This document shows positions 41,734-51,682 of a stretch of DNA of 64,000 nt, piece by piece. The notes under the pieces were generated by a model. That model did not search any database, was not told where the DNA came from, and worked only from the letters and a program-made list of their open reading frames with translations. The DNA comes from Eubacterium sp. (lineage in GTDB: Bacteria; Bacillota; Clostridia; Oscillospirales; Ruminococcaceae), in NCBI GenBank assembly GCA_022511265.1, contig JAFLRX010000002.1, forward strand, positions 1 through 64,000. The letters are read 5' to 3'. Made by a program: the position numbers and the translations under genes. The first letter of the stretch is position 1. Every line of letters starts with the position of its first letter.

Positions 41734-42243
41734 TTATCCCTTCGCATTCATCTTGTTTATGCTGCTTAACAGCGAGCTGCCGGTATGCGCGTGGCATATC
41801 GCCAGCGCCAGCGCGTCCGCGGTGTCGTCAGGCTTGGGTACGCTGTCAAGGTTCAAAATGCGCCTTGTCATGTCCTGCACCTGCTTTTTTACCGCCCTGC
41901 CATAGCCCACCACCGCCTGCTTTACCTGAAGCGGGGTGTATTCGTTTATCTCGATATCACGCTGCGCTGTCGCCATGGCGATGATGCCGCGCGCCTGCGC
42001 AACGTCTATCGCGGTCGTCCTGTTGGTGTTGAAGTACAGCCGCTCCATCGACAGCGCGTCCGGCTTGTGCTTGTCGAGCAAATAGCAATAATCCTCATAT
42101 ATCTCGCACAGCCGCTTTTCAAACACTGTGTCCTTATGTGTGGTTATCGCGCCGTATTCCACGACCGAAAACCGCCCTTTTACATAATCCAGCACGCCGT
42201 AGCCTACTATGGCGTAGCCGGGATCTATACCGATAATCCTCAT
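41734..42243 (-). CDS. ruvC: crossover junction endodeoxyribonuclease RuvC
   Basis: MRIIGIDPGYAIVGYGVLDY; LSMERLYFNTN; KPDDTADALALAICHAH. Confidence 0.97.
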   Translation of the reverse strand: MRIIGIDPGYAIVGYGVLDYVKGRFSVVEYGAITTHKDTVFEKRLCEIYEDYCYLLDKHKPDALSMERLYFNTNRTTAIDVAQARGIIAMATAQRDIEINEYTPLQVKQAVVGYGRAVKKQVQDMTRRILNLDSVPKPDDTADALALAICHAHTGSSLLSSINKMNAKG

Positions 42244-42340
42244 ATACTTCCTTTGCCTGCAAGACGTAAAAATCCATACTAAATTATTATAGCATAAATA
42301 AAGTGCAATGTCAATTAATAAAGCTGTATAATAAGAAAAA

Positions 42341-42364
42341 AAGCTGCCGCTTGCGCGACAGCTT
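42341..42364 (-). terminator. Rho-independent terminator
   Basis: Minus strand AAGCTGTCGCGCAAGCGGCAGCTT followed by TTTTTTC. Confidence 0.75.
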
Positions 42365-42371
42365 GAATTTT

Positions 42372-43187
42372 TTACTTTATCACCTTTCCGTGCGGCTTGG
42401 GGACCGACTTTACGACCTCTTCGGTGCCGCCGCGGTCAACGAACAACGCTTCGGATCCGTCTACCTCTTCCGGCAGCTCGGGGTTGCGCTCGCCGCGCTC
42501 TTCATAGTACGGGTTGACGATGTACTTCTGCACCACGGGGTAACATACAAATATCGTAGCAAAGCACATCCACGACAGCGGGATGAATATCATTATCAGC
42601 GCCGAGAACGGCAGGAACATCACGATAACCGTAATCAACGCGAGATTTATCACCAGCGCGAGGAAGTTGTTCTTAACACCTAGGAACACTAACAGCATCG
42701 CGTTTTTGAGAATTGATTTCACACTGAGATTAAGCGCGACTATCTCCACGTAAATGTAAAAATGCATCATCAGCACAATAGCACCCGCGCCGAAGAAAAG
42801 GCACATCATAACAAAATTTTCGGTGGGGATAGACTGCGCGATGAAGTACGCGTTAAACACGATTATCAGCGAGGCTATACAGATAACATCTACAATGCCT
42901 ATCAGAAAGGACTGCTTGAAATTCTTTTTGAACGCGGTGTAAAACTCCTCGAATAAAAAGCAGGGCTGCTCTAGTGTGAATTTACGCACAACATGCGTCA
43001 TTGCCGCCATCGCGGGACCGAAGGTCACCACCGGTATGCAAAACAGCACAAAAATCATATTCAGCTCTATCAGCTTCCAGAATTTTCTGCCGAAAATCTC
43101 GAAAAACTTGAAAAACGGCTTTTTCTGCGGTCCGTGCTTTGCAACTCCCTTGCCGGCACTGTTATAGTCAAATAGCTTTATAGCCAA
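42372..43187 (-). CDS. DUF624/YesL-like membrane protein
   Basis: KFWKLIELNMIFVLFCIPVVTFGPAMAAMTHVVR. Confidence 0.75.
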   Translation of the reverse strand: MAIKLFDYNSAGKGVAKHGPQKKPFFKFFEIFGRKFWKLIELNMIFVLFCIPVVTFGPAMAAMTHVVRKFTLEQPCFLFEEFYTAFKKNFKQSFLIGIVDVICIASLIIVFNAYFIAQSIPTENFVMMCLFFGAGAIVLMMHFYIYVEIVALNLSVKSILKNAMLLVFLGVKNNFLALVINLALITVIVMFLPFSALIMIFIPLSWMCFATIFVCYPVVQKYIVNPYYEERGERNPELPEEVDGSEALFVDRGGTEEVVKSVPKPHGKVIK

Positions 43188-43343
43188 AATAACAACTCCT
43201 TATATCCTCTTTGATTTGCCTGAAAACGGCATTTAACAACGAAAAAACAGCTCGTCATTTTTGACGGCATATCTATTTTAACACATTCACGAGAAATTTG
43301 CAAGTATAATGTCTCAAGATAAAAACAAATTTCAAAAAAACTA

Positions 43344-43372
43344 TTGAATGTGACGGCAAAAAGTGGTATACT
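43344..43372 (+). promoter_or_regulatory. promoter for dusB
   Basis: TTGAAT-17 nt-TATACT; ATG starts 7 nt after the -10. Confidence 0.75.
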
Positions 43373-43378
43373 TAGATT

Positions 43379-44374
43379 ATGAATGTGAAAAAATCAACAC
43401 CCAAATATATTACCATAGGAAATACCAAGATACAGCGTACTGCCGCGCTTGCGCCGATGGCGTCAGTGGCAGACTTCGCCTTTCGTAAAATATGCAAGCA
43501 GTTCGGTGCGGCGATGGTTACCGGCGAAATGGTCAGCGCAAAGGGCATCTGCTACGGCGATAAGAAAAGCGCGCAGCTGCTCACCGTTACAGAGGAAGAA
43601 CGACCTATGGCGGTGCAGCTTTTCGGCAGCGAGCCTGACTTTATGGCAAGGGCGGCGGTCGAGGCGGCAAAGTACATGCCGGACTTTATCGACATAAACT
43701 GCGGCTGCCCCGTTGCCAAGGTGGTCGGGACAGGCTCAGGCTCGGCACTGATGAAGGACGTAGAGCTGCTGGGCAGGATAGTTAAGGCGGTGGCAAGAGC
43801 GACAGATATACCTGTTACGGTAAAGATACGGCGCGGCTGGTCGATTGCCACCGAAAACGCTGTAGAGGCGGCGCAGGCGGCCGAGCAAAACGGAGCGGTC
43901 GCGGTGGCGGTACACGCACGGACAAAGGAACAGCTGTACAGCGGTAAAGCCGACCTTGAAACCATCGCGAAGGTAAAGCGCGCGATAAGCATACCGGTAA
44001 TAGGCAACGGCGACATAGACAGCGTAGAGGCCGCCGAAAACATGTACAATACAACAGGCTGTGACCTTGTTATGATAGGCAGGGCGGCATGCGGCAGACC
44101 GTGGCTGTTCAGGCAGATAAAGCATTATTACACTACGGGTGAGATATTGCCCGAGCCTACTCTCGCCGAGCAGCTGGAGATAATGACATCGCATATTGAG
44201 CTGCTGGTAAAGGACAAGGGCGAATACATAGGGATGAAAGAAGCCAGAAAGCACACCGCGTGGTATCTCAAGGGCAGGAAAAACGCCGCCGAATACAGAC
44301 GGCTGTGCGGTATGCTCTCGACGCTTGATGATTATTATGCACTGATACAGCGTGTTAAAGAGGAAAATCTATAA
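43379..44374 (+). CDS. dusB: tRNA dihydrouridine synthase DusB
   Basis: ALAPMASVADFAFRKICKQFGA; DINCGCPVAKVVGTGSGSALMKD; GNGDIDSVEAA; IGRAACGRPW. Confidence 0.95.
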   Translation: MNVKKSTPKYITIGNTKIQRTAALAPMASVADFAFRKICKQFGAAMVTGEMVSAKGICYGDKKSAQLLTVTEEERPMAVQLFGSEPDFMARAAVEAAKYMPDFIDINCGCPVAKVVGTGSGSALMKDVELLGRIVKAVARATDIPVTVKIRRGWSIATENAVEAAQAAEQNGAVAVAVHARTKEQLYSGKADLETIAKVKRAISIPVIGNGDIDSVEAAENMYNTTGCDLVMIGRAACGRPWLFRQIKHYYTTGEILPEPTLAEQLEIMTSHIELLVKDKGEYIGMKEARKHTAWYLKGRKNAAEYRRLCGMLSTLDDYYALIQRVKEENL

Positions 44375-44421
44375 TGTTCGCATAAACGATTTTATATGAA
44401 CGTAAATGGCAAGGTGATATT

Positions 44422-45609
44422 ATGAAAGAGCTTAAATACAAATTAAGATCGGTTACCGCGTTTGAGATTGCGGAGGACGCGCTGATAAAGAACTTCTGCC
44501 GCCTTGCGGACAGCGATATCGGCGCCGCGATAACAGCGTACACCGAAATAACCAAGCTGCTGCTGTCGGCAAACAAGACATTGGCGGATTATCTGTGCGA
44601 GCTGCTGACATACAGCGAAAGCCCGCTGATAGAAAGCTATCTGAAGGACAAAAGCGAAAATCAGTTTTACGCGATAGAGTATGATGTTTCGGTGATACGA
44701 GAGCTGGCGGCGTTCTCTGCGCACAAGGTAAAGGATTATCTGTTTGGGAAATTCAACGAGAACCTTATCTTTTCCCTGCCGGAATACGTCAGCGGCGGAT
44801 TTGACAAGACCGCGGAGTATTTTATCGAGCATGTGCGTAAGTACGGTGCGGGAATATATGCGAGGTATAAGGCGTTCGTCTACGAAAACGGCGCGGTAGT
44901 ACCGGTAGAAAATCCCGACACCGTAAGGCTGAGCGAGTTCAAAAAGTACGAAGCGCAGCGCGGTCAGATAGTAGACAACACCCGCGCGTTCATCGCGGGG
45001 CAGCCCGCCGACAATGTGCTGCTGTACGGCGACAGAGGTACGGGAAAATCCTCGACTATAAAGGCACTGATAAACGAATACGATATGCTGCGGATAATCC
45101 AGCTTGACAAAAGGGACGTCGCGGCTATCCCCTCGATATACGAAGCGGTGAAAAACAGCCCGCTGAAGTTTATCATCTTTATTGACGATTTATCGTTCGG
45201 CGAGAACGATGAGTGCTTTGGCACGCTGAAAAAGGTGCTGGAGGGTTCGCTGTGCGTAAGACCCGCAAACGCCGTGATATACGCCACTACCAACCGCCGT
45301 CACCTTATTAAGGAGACCGAGAGCAGCCGCGTCGGCGACAACGTACACCGTGCGGACGAGATAGACGAGAGCGTTTCGCTGTCTGACCGTTTCGGATTGT
45401 TTATCACCTTCCTCGCGCCGAACAAGGATGTTTATCTTGAGATAGTTCAAGGCATTGCGATAGACAGAGGGATTATCATTGACAAGGACAAGCTGTACAG
45501 ATGCGCGGAAAGGTTCGCGCTTAGGCGCAACAGCCGCTCGCCGAGGACGGCGCGTCAGTTTATCGACAGTATACAGTCAAAAATCGCATTAGGCATAGAT
45601 ATTGATTGA
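44422..45609 (+). CDS. DUF815 family ATPase
   Basis: NVLLYGDRGTGKSSTIKALINEY; FIIFIDDLSFGENDECFGTLKKVLEGSL; ATTNRRHLIKE. Confidence 0.9.
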   Translation: MKELKYKLRSVTAFEIAEDALIKNFCRLADSDIGAAITAYTEITKLLLSANKTLADYLCELLTYSESPLIESYLKDKSENQFYAIEYDVSVIRELAAFSAHKVKDYLFGKFNENLIFSLPEYVSGGFDKTAEYFIEHVRKYGAGIYARYKAFVYENGAVVPVENPDTVRLSEFKKYEAQRGQIVDNTRAFIAGQPADNVLLYGDRGTGKSSTIKALINEYDMLRIIQLDKRDVAAIPSIYEAVKNSPLKFIIFIDDLSFGENDECFGTLKKVLEGSLCVRPANAVIYATTNRRHLIKETESSRVGDNVHRADEIDESVSLSDRFGLFITFLAPNKDVYLEIVQGIAIDRGIIIDKDKLYRCAERFALRRNSRSPRTARQFIDSIQSKIALGIDID

Positions 45610-45622
45610 GGTGCGTTATTTG

Positions 45623-46573
45623 ATGAAGAATAAATTCATTTGCGCGGTGTCTGCGTTATGCGTTGCCGCCGTGTGTCTGACCGGCTGCGACAAGATAATG
45701 CTGGTGCCGGGACAGTCGTCCGGCAGCATATCCGACCCGCAAAGCTCGGCAGAATCAAAAAGCGAGATAAGCGAATACCCTGTTATATTAAATGACACCG
45801 AAATAACCGCGTCACCGCAGACGGTCATTTCCCTCACCCCCGCATATACCGAGATACTTTTTGAGATGGGGTACGGCGACAGACTGATAGCGGTCAGCGA
45901 TTACTGCGACTATCCCGCCGAGACAGAAGGTCTTCCGACGGTATCCGGCAGTACAAGTCCTGATATAGCGCAGATATCCCGGTTAAAGCCGGAGCTGCTG
46001 ATAACCGCCACACCAATGGTGACAAAGGACAAGGCAGCGCTGGAAGCACTGGGGATAAAGGTGCTGACGATACCCGCACCCGTGACGCTGGAACAGTTTG
46101 AAAGCATATACAAGCTGTTCGGGCTGGCGTTTGAGGGGTTGTTCACAGGCGAGGAAAAAGGCGAACATGCTTTTGACGTGATAAAAAAATCCGCTGACAA
46201 AGCAGAAAAAGGTGAAAAGGTAAAATTTGCGTACATAACCGCCGCCCTTTCCCCTGCGGGAGGTAACACCTTTGAAAGCGCGGTGCTCAGCCTGTTCGGC
46301 GAGAATGTCGCCGAGAAAGGCAGCGCGTACGACTTTCCTGCCGCGGACCTTGCGAAAAATCAGCCGGACGTGATATTTTTAAACGACGAATATACGCTGA
46401 AAGATTTACAGGATAATAAAACCTACGCATCGCTGGACGCGGTGAAGAACGGTAAGGTGATAGTTATCAGCAATAAATATTTTGAACGTCCCAGCGCGCG
46501 GATAACCGAACTGGTAGACGATATAACCGCTCAGCTGGGCGGAGAAAACACACTGACAGAACAAGCCGAATAA
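45623..46573 (+). CDS. helical-backbone metal receptor (BtuF-like) substrate-binding lipoprotein
   Basis: Lipobox VCLTGC; VISLTPAYTEILFEMGYGDRLIAVSDYCDYPAET; AQISRLKPELLI. Confidence 0.88.
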   Translation: MKNKFICAVSALCVAAVCLTGCDKIMLVPGQSSGSISDPQSSAESKSEISEYPVILNDTEITASPQTVISLTPAYTEILFEMGYGDRLIAVSDYCDYPAETEGLPTVSGSTSPDIAQISRLKPELLITATPMVTKDKAALEALGIKVLTIPAPVTLEQFESIYKLFGLAFEGLFTGEEKGEHAFDVIKKSADKAEKGEKVKFAYITAALSPAGGNTFESAVLSLFGENVAEKGSAYDFPAADLAKNQPDVIFLNDEYTLKDLQDNKTYASLDAVKNGKVIVISNKYFERPSARITELVDDITAQLGGENTLTEQAE

Positions 46574-46606
46574 CGGTAAAACATATAAAGAAAGGAAACG
46601 ACCCAA

Positions 46607-49243
46607 ATGAAATGGACAGGATTAAATGATTTAAGGGAGAGCTATCTGAAATTTTTTGAGAGCAAGGGGCATCTTGTTATGCCGTCGGCGCCGCTGGTAC
46701 CGCAGGGCGATAACTCGATACTGCTTATCAACGCGGGCATGACGCCGCTGAAAAAGTACTTTCAGGGGCTGGAAGAGCCGCCCTGCCACAGAGTAAGCAC
46801 TTGCCAGAAATGTATCAGAACGCCCGATATTGAAAATGTCGGCAAGACGGCAAGACACGGTACTTATTTTGAGATGCTCGGTAACTTCTCGTTCGGTGAT
46901 TATTTCAAGACCGAGGCGATAGACTGGGCATGGGAGTATCTTACCAAGGTGCTGGAGATACCCGAAGACAGACTTTGGGTAACGATATATGAAGAAGATG
47001 ACGAGGCGGGCGAGATATGGGCAAATAATATCGGCGTGCCGAGAGACCGCATCATAAAGCTCGGCAAGAAAGACAACTTCTGGGAGCATGGCAGCGGCCC
47101 CTGCGGACCCTGCTCGGAGATACATTTCGACCGCGGAGAAAAGTACGGCCCGTTTGAGAACTTTGAACAGGCGGGAGAAAGCGACCGCATAATAGAGATA
47201 TGGAATCTCGTGTTCACCCAGTTTGACAATGACGGCAAGGGCAACTACACCCAGCTTGCCACCAAGAATATAGACACAGGCATGGGCCTTGAGCGTCTTG
47301 CCTGCGTAATGCAGGACGTGGATAACCTGTTTGAGGTAGACACCATCAAGAGCATAATCGCGGAGATATGCAAGATAGCGGGAGTAAAGTACAAGGACAA
47401 CGAGCAGTCGGATATCTCTATCAGAGTTATCACCGACCATATCCGTTCGTCCACCTTTATGACCGGCGACGGCATCAGACCCTCTAACGAGGGACGAGGC
47501 TATGTGCTGAGAAGGCTTATCCGCCGCGCGGCAAGACACGGCAGACTGCTTGGTATCAACCGCCCGTTCTTATATGAGATATGCGACGCGGTGATCAACG
47601 AAAACAAGAGCGCATACCCCGAGCTGGACGAAAAGCGCGAATATATCAAGAAGGTCATCCGCACCGAGGAAGAAAGCTTTGCAAAGACCGTTGAAAAGGG
47701 TATGCAGATACTGGACGAGTTTATCAAGGAGATGTCCGCGCAGGAGCTTACCAACGCGGTACTCAGCGGTGAGAACTTGTTCAAGCTACACGACACCTAC
47801 GGCTTTCCTATCGACCTCACCCGCGAGATATTGGCAGAGCGCAGCATAGGTATAGATGAAGAAAAATTTATCGAACTGATGAACGAGCAGCGCGCAAAGG
47901 CACGTTCTAATCAGGCGTTCAAGGGCGGCTGGGACGAGGCTGCCGCAGACGCGTTAAGCGCGCTGACAACCGAGTTTGTGGGATATACAACACTTGAGAC
48001 TGACAGCACCCTTATCGCAATGCTGAAGGACGGCGCGTCAGTCGAGACCTGCTCTGAGGGTGATGATGTCAGCGTGGTGCTGGACGTTACCCCGTTCTAT
48101 GCGGAAAGCGGCGGACAGGTCGGCGACTGCGGCACTATTACCGCGGGCGACAACGTACTGAGCGTTATCGACACCAGAAAGACCGCGGCGGGACAGTATG
48201 TATGCTATTGCCATGTAGACAGCGGCAGCTTTTACGTTGACGACAAGGTAAAGGCATCCGTCAACCGTGAAAAGCGTGAGGCTACCATGAGAAACCACAC
48301 CTGCGCACACCTCTTGCAATCGGCATTAAGACAGGTGCTGGGCGACCACGTACATCAGGCGGGCTCGTATGTTGACCCGTACAGATGCCGCTTTGACTTC
48401 AGCCATTTCAGCGCGATGACCAACGAGGAAATAGCACAGACCGAGCGACTGGTAAACGAAGCTATATTGAAGGGCATTCCGGTAATAACCGAAGAGCTGC
48501 CGATAGAAGAGGCGCGCAAGAAAGGCGCAATGGCTCTGTTCGGCGAGAAATACGGCGACATCGTAAGAGTAGTTCAGGCAGGAGATGTTTCCACCGAGTT
48601 CTGCGGCGGTACGCACCTTGACAACACCGCAAAGGCGGGTCTGTTCAAGATAATCTCCGAGTCGTCGGTATCCTCAGGCGTGAGACGTATCGAGGCGGTG
48701 ACTGGCTACGGGGTGCTGGATACTCTCGACCAGACAAAGGCACTGATAGGCGGCGCGGCACAGATGTTAAAGGTATCCAACCCCTCTGCCCTTGTTCAAA
48801 AGTGCGAAAACCTGATGAACGAGATGAGAGACATGCAAAATGAGATAGACCGCCTCAACCGCGTGATATCCGCAGGTCAGCTTAAGAGCATACTGGACAA
48901 CCACAAGGAAGTAAACGGTATCAAGCTGTATTCCGCTATGCTGACAGGCGTTACCGGCGATTCTCTCAGAAAAGCGGGCGACGAGATAAAGAACGCGGGC
49001 GGCGCGTATATCGCACTGCTTGCGGGTACTGACGGAGACAAGGGCAACTTCCTCTGTGTCTGCGGTAAAGAGGCCATCGACAAGGGTGCCAACGCTGGAA
49101 AGATAGTTAAGGAGATATCCGCTATCGCAGGCGGAAAGGGCGGCGGACGTCCCGACAACGCAATGGCGGGCATTGCCGACCTCACCAAGATAGACGAGGC
49201 GCTGATGGCGCTGGAAGATACGGTAAAGGCACTTTTGAACTGA
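46607..49243 (+). CDS. alaS: alanyl-tRNA synthetase
   Basis: MKWTGLNDLRESYLKFFESKGHLVMPSAPLVP; CQKCIRTPDIENVGKTARH; editing-domain HTCAHLL and CGGTH. Confidence 0.98.
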   Translation: MKWTGLNDLRESYLKFFESKGHLVMPSAPLVPQGDNSILLINAGMTPLKKYFQGLEEPPCHRVSTCQKCIRTPDIENVGKTARHGTYFEMLGNFSFGDYFKTEAIDWAWEYLTKVLEIPEDRLWVTIYEEDDEAGEIWANNIGVPRDRIIKLGKKDNFWEHGSGPCGPCSEIHFDRGEKYGPFENFEQAGESDRIIEIWNLVFTQFDNDGKGNYTQLATKNIDTGMGLERLACVMQDVDNLFEVDTIKSIIAEICKIAGVKYKDNEQSDISIRVITDHIRSSTFMTGDGIRPSNEGRGYVLRRLIRRAARHGRLLGINRPFLYEICDAVINENKSAYPELDEKREYIKKVIRTEEESFAKTVEKGMQILDEFIKEMSAQELTNAVLSGENLFKLHDTYGFPIDLTREILAERSIGIDEEKFIELMNEQRAKARSNQAFKGGWDEAAADALSALTTEFVGYTTLETDSTLIAMLKDGASVETCSEGDDVSVVLDVTPFYAESGGQVGDCGTITAGDNVLSVIDTRKTAAGQYVCYCHVDSGSFYVDDKVKASVNREKREATMRNHTCAHLLQSALRQVLGDHVHQAGSYVDPYRCRFDFSHFSAMTNEEIAQTERLVNEAILKGIPVITEELPIEEARKKGAMALFGEKYGDIVRVVQAGDVSTEFCGGTHLDNTAKAGLFKIISESSVSSGVRRIEAVTGYGVLDTLDQTKALIGGAAQMLKVSNPSALVQKCENLMNEMRDMQNEIDRLNRVISAGQLKSILDNHKEVNGIKLYSAMLTGVTGDSLRKAGDEIKNAGGAYIALLAGTDGDKGNFLCVCGKEAIDKGANAGKIVKEISAIAGGKGGGRPDNAMAGIADLTKIDEALMALEDTVKALLN

Positions 49244-49257
49244 AAGGAATGATAACG

Positions 49258-49596
49258 ATGGATTGCTTGTTTTGCAAAATAATCGCGGGAGAGATTCCCT
49301 CTACCAAGGTTTACGAAAGTGAAAACGTGCTTGCGTTCAAGGACATCAACCCTATGGCGCCGGTGCACATTCTTATAATACCCAAGATACACATTGACGG
49401 CGCAAACGCGCTGGACGAAAGCAATGTCGGCGTAGTGAGCGAGATAATGCTCACCGCCCGCAAGCTGGCGGAAGAATTCGGGCTTGACGACGGCTGGAGA
49501 ATCGTCACCAACGTCGGAGAGCACGGCGGTCAGACGGTAAAGCATTTGCATTTTCACCTGCTGGGCGGCAAAAAGCTCAGCGTAGAACTTGCATAG
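49258..49596 (+). CDS. HIT family (HinT-like) hydrolase
   Basis: CLFCKIIAGEIPSTKVYE; HLHFHLLGG. Confidence 0.95.
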   Translation: MDCLFCKIIAGEIPSTKVYESENVLAFKDINPMAPVHILIIPKIHIDGANALDESNVGVVSEIMLTARKLAEEFGLDDGWRIVTNVGEHGGQTVKHLHFHLLGGKKLSVELA

Positions 49597-49609
49597 CGGG
49601 TAAAACAAT

Positions 49610-51682
49610 ATGAGGCAGAAATTAGCGGTCGCAGGTTTTTCATATCTATGCGCAATGATTTTTGCCTCTGTTTTTCTTTCCGCCAAGATTGCCTACGGAG
49701 TGGCTGCGGTGGCGGTGCTGTTTGCGGCGTTTCTCGCGGCGATAAGGCTGAAACGACAGACACTGTGTCTTGCCGCGATATCTGCGGCGATAGGTGTGAC
49801 GCTGTTTTGTATAGCCTACTTCCCTATTGTGCAGCATCGTGCGTATGACGACGGCAGAACATACAGCGTAGACGCCGAGATAATAGGCTGTAACAACCTC
49901 GGCAATGACGTAAGCAGCTATATACTGAAAGCCGATATCGACCGCGAAACAGTCACCTTTCTGATGTTTGGTGATGACGTAGGCGCAAGCTGCGGCGACA
50001 GGATATTATGCGATGTAAAGTTTTCCGTGATAGAGGACAGCACCGCATTTTCAAGTGGGGGCTATTATCTGTCACAGGGGATAACTCTCAGTGCTTCCCC
50101 ACGCTCTCAGCCGGAATATATTATGAACGGCAATTCAGACCCGCTGGGATTTTTGGAGGATTACCGCGAATACATCGGCGGGCGCATTTCCCTTTTATAC
50201 CCCGACAGCGGCGGCGCGCTGATGCAGGGGATATTTCTGGGCGACAAAAGCGAACAGTCATATATAGATAAATACAATATCCGGGCTGCCGGCGCGGCGC
50301 ACCTTACCGCGGTGTCGGGTATGCATATGTCGCTTATCGTTTGTATTTTCGCCTCACTGTTAGAGCTGTGCGGGCTGAGAAGATTTACACGGTTGCGTAT
50401 ACTGCTGATTGTTGCGGCGGTCGGCTGGTTTATGATATTCTTCGGCTTTACCGCCTCGGTGATGAGGGCGGGGCTGATGCTGATGATACACTACTGCGGT
50501 CAGCTGTTATTCCGCAAAAGCGATTGCCTTAATTCCATAGGTGCGGCACTTGTTATTATACTGACCTTTGACCCGCTTGCCTGCCTTGACGCGGGACTGA
50601 CGTTCTCGGCACTTACCGCAATAGGCGCGGGTGCGGTCGCGCCTGAGCTGTCAAACCGTCTGAAAAAGCGGTTTAAGCTTGAAAAGCCGACTGCATTGTC
50701 ACTATGCGACTGCCTGTGCTGCTGCGTCTGCGCATCGGTGTTTGCGGTGCCGTTGTCGGCATTGTATTTTGAAATGTTTCCGGTGTACGGCGTGCTTGTA
50801 TCGCTCGCCTGCATACCGTTTTTCACGGTGAGCCTTGTTTGTATGATGCTGTTTGCGCTGACGGGCGGGATGTTTGATGTATTGCTCGCTCCGGCTCATG
50901 TATGCTGTACGATGATGAACAGTATATTTTCATTTACGGCGGGCATACCCTTTTCTCACATCAGCTGCGGCGAGCTGCCGGAGAAGTTTACCGTCATCGC
51001 GGGTATAGCCGTGGTAGTAACGATATACATATTTATTGAAGAACACCGTCTTACCGCCACCGCGCTGACCTGTGCTGTTGCAGCGGTAATAGTTACGGCA
51101 AGCTGTATAATAAGACAGATCACCTTTGACGGTGTGAGGATAAAGCCGTTTACCGACGGCAAAAACGGCTGTCTGCTGATAGAAAGTACCGATTACTGCG
51201 GTGCGGTCGTGTTCGGCGGTGGTACAGATATAGCAAAGCTGCTGTATTCCACCATGCAGGGCGATAACATACGGCGGCTGGATTTTCTACGGCTGATGGA
51301 GGACAACACCAACTCTGAGACGGAATACATAGAAACCTTTGCGCCGTTTACCGATAGGATAATTTATCCCGAATATTCAGAGAGCCTGTATTTGGGCAAC
51401 AGCTATTTTGAGCTTGATGAAAGCAAGCTCAGGGCGGTGATAAACGGCTGCACCTTTAGCCTGTCGCATATATCCGAGAAATCGGACACCGAGATATGCT
51501 TTTACTACGGCAGCGAAAAGCTGAACGGAGAGCTGTACGGGCGGTGCTTTTGCTTTGATAAAAATCAAATTCTCCTGCACGGAGACGACATAAATTTATA
51601 TTATAACGAGACTTATATTGAAATTTCCCGCGACGGCGGATCACTTATAAAAGGAGGAGGGACGGTAAATGACTGCCGATGA
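49610..51682 (+). CDS. comEC: ComEC/Rec2 family competence protein, atypical C-terminus
   Basis: AAHLTAVSGMHMSLIVCIF; multi-TM Competence domain; no HxHxDH in C-terminal region. Confidence 0.85.
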   Translation: MRQKLAVAGFSYLCAMIFASVFLSAKIAYGVAAVAVLFAAFLAAIRLKRQTLCLAAISAAIGVTLFCIAYFPIVQHRAYDDGRTYSVDAEIIGCNNLGNDVSSYILKADIDRETVTFLMFGDDVGASCGDRILCDVKFSVIEDSTAFSSGGYYLSQGITLSASPRSQPEYIMNGNSDPLGFLEDYREYIGGRISLLYPDSGGALMQGIFLGDKSEQSYIDKYNIRAAGAAHLTAVSGMHMSLIVCIFASLLELCGLRRFTRLRILLIVAAVGWFMIFFGFTASVMRAGLMLMIHYCGQLLFRKSDCLNSIGAALVIILTFDPLACLDAGLTFSALTAIGAGAVAPELSNRLKKRFKLEKPTALSLCDCLCCCVCASVFAVPLSALYFEMFPVYGVLVSLACIPFFTVSLVCMMLFALTGGMFDVLLAPAHVCCTMMNSIFSFTAGIPFSHISCGELPEKFTVIAGIAVVVTIYIFIEEHRLTATALTCAVAAVIVTASCIIRQITFDGVRIKPFTDGKNGCLLIESTDYCGAVVFGGGTDIAKLLYSTMQGDNIRRLDFLRLMEDNTNSETEYIETFAPFTDRIIYPEYSESLYLGNSYFELDESKLRAVINGCTFSLSHISEKSDTEICFYYGSEKLNGELYGRCFCFDKNQILLHGDDINLYYNETYIEISRDGGSLIKGGGTVNDCR

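Noticed and set aside
46631-47539. 302-aa minus-strand ORF
   Set aside because: Antisense shadow of alaS
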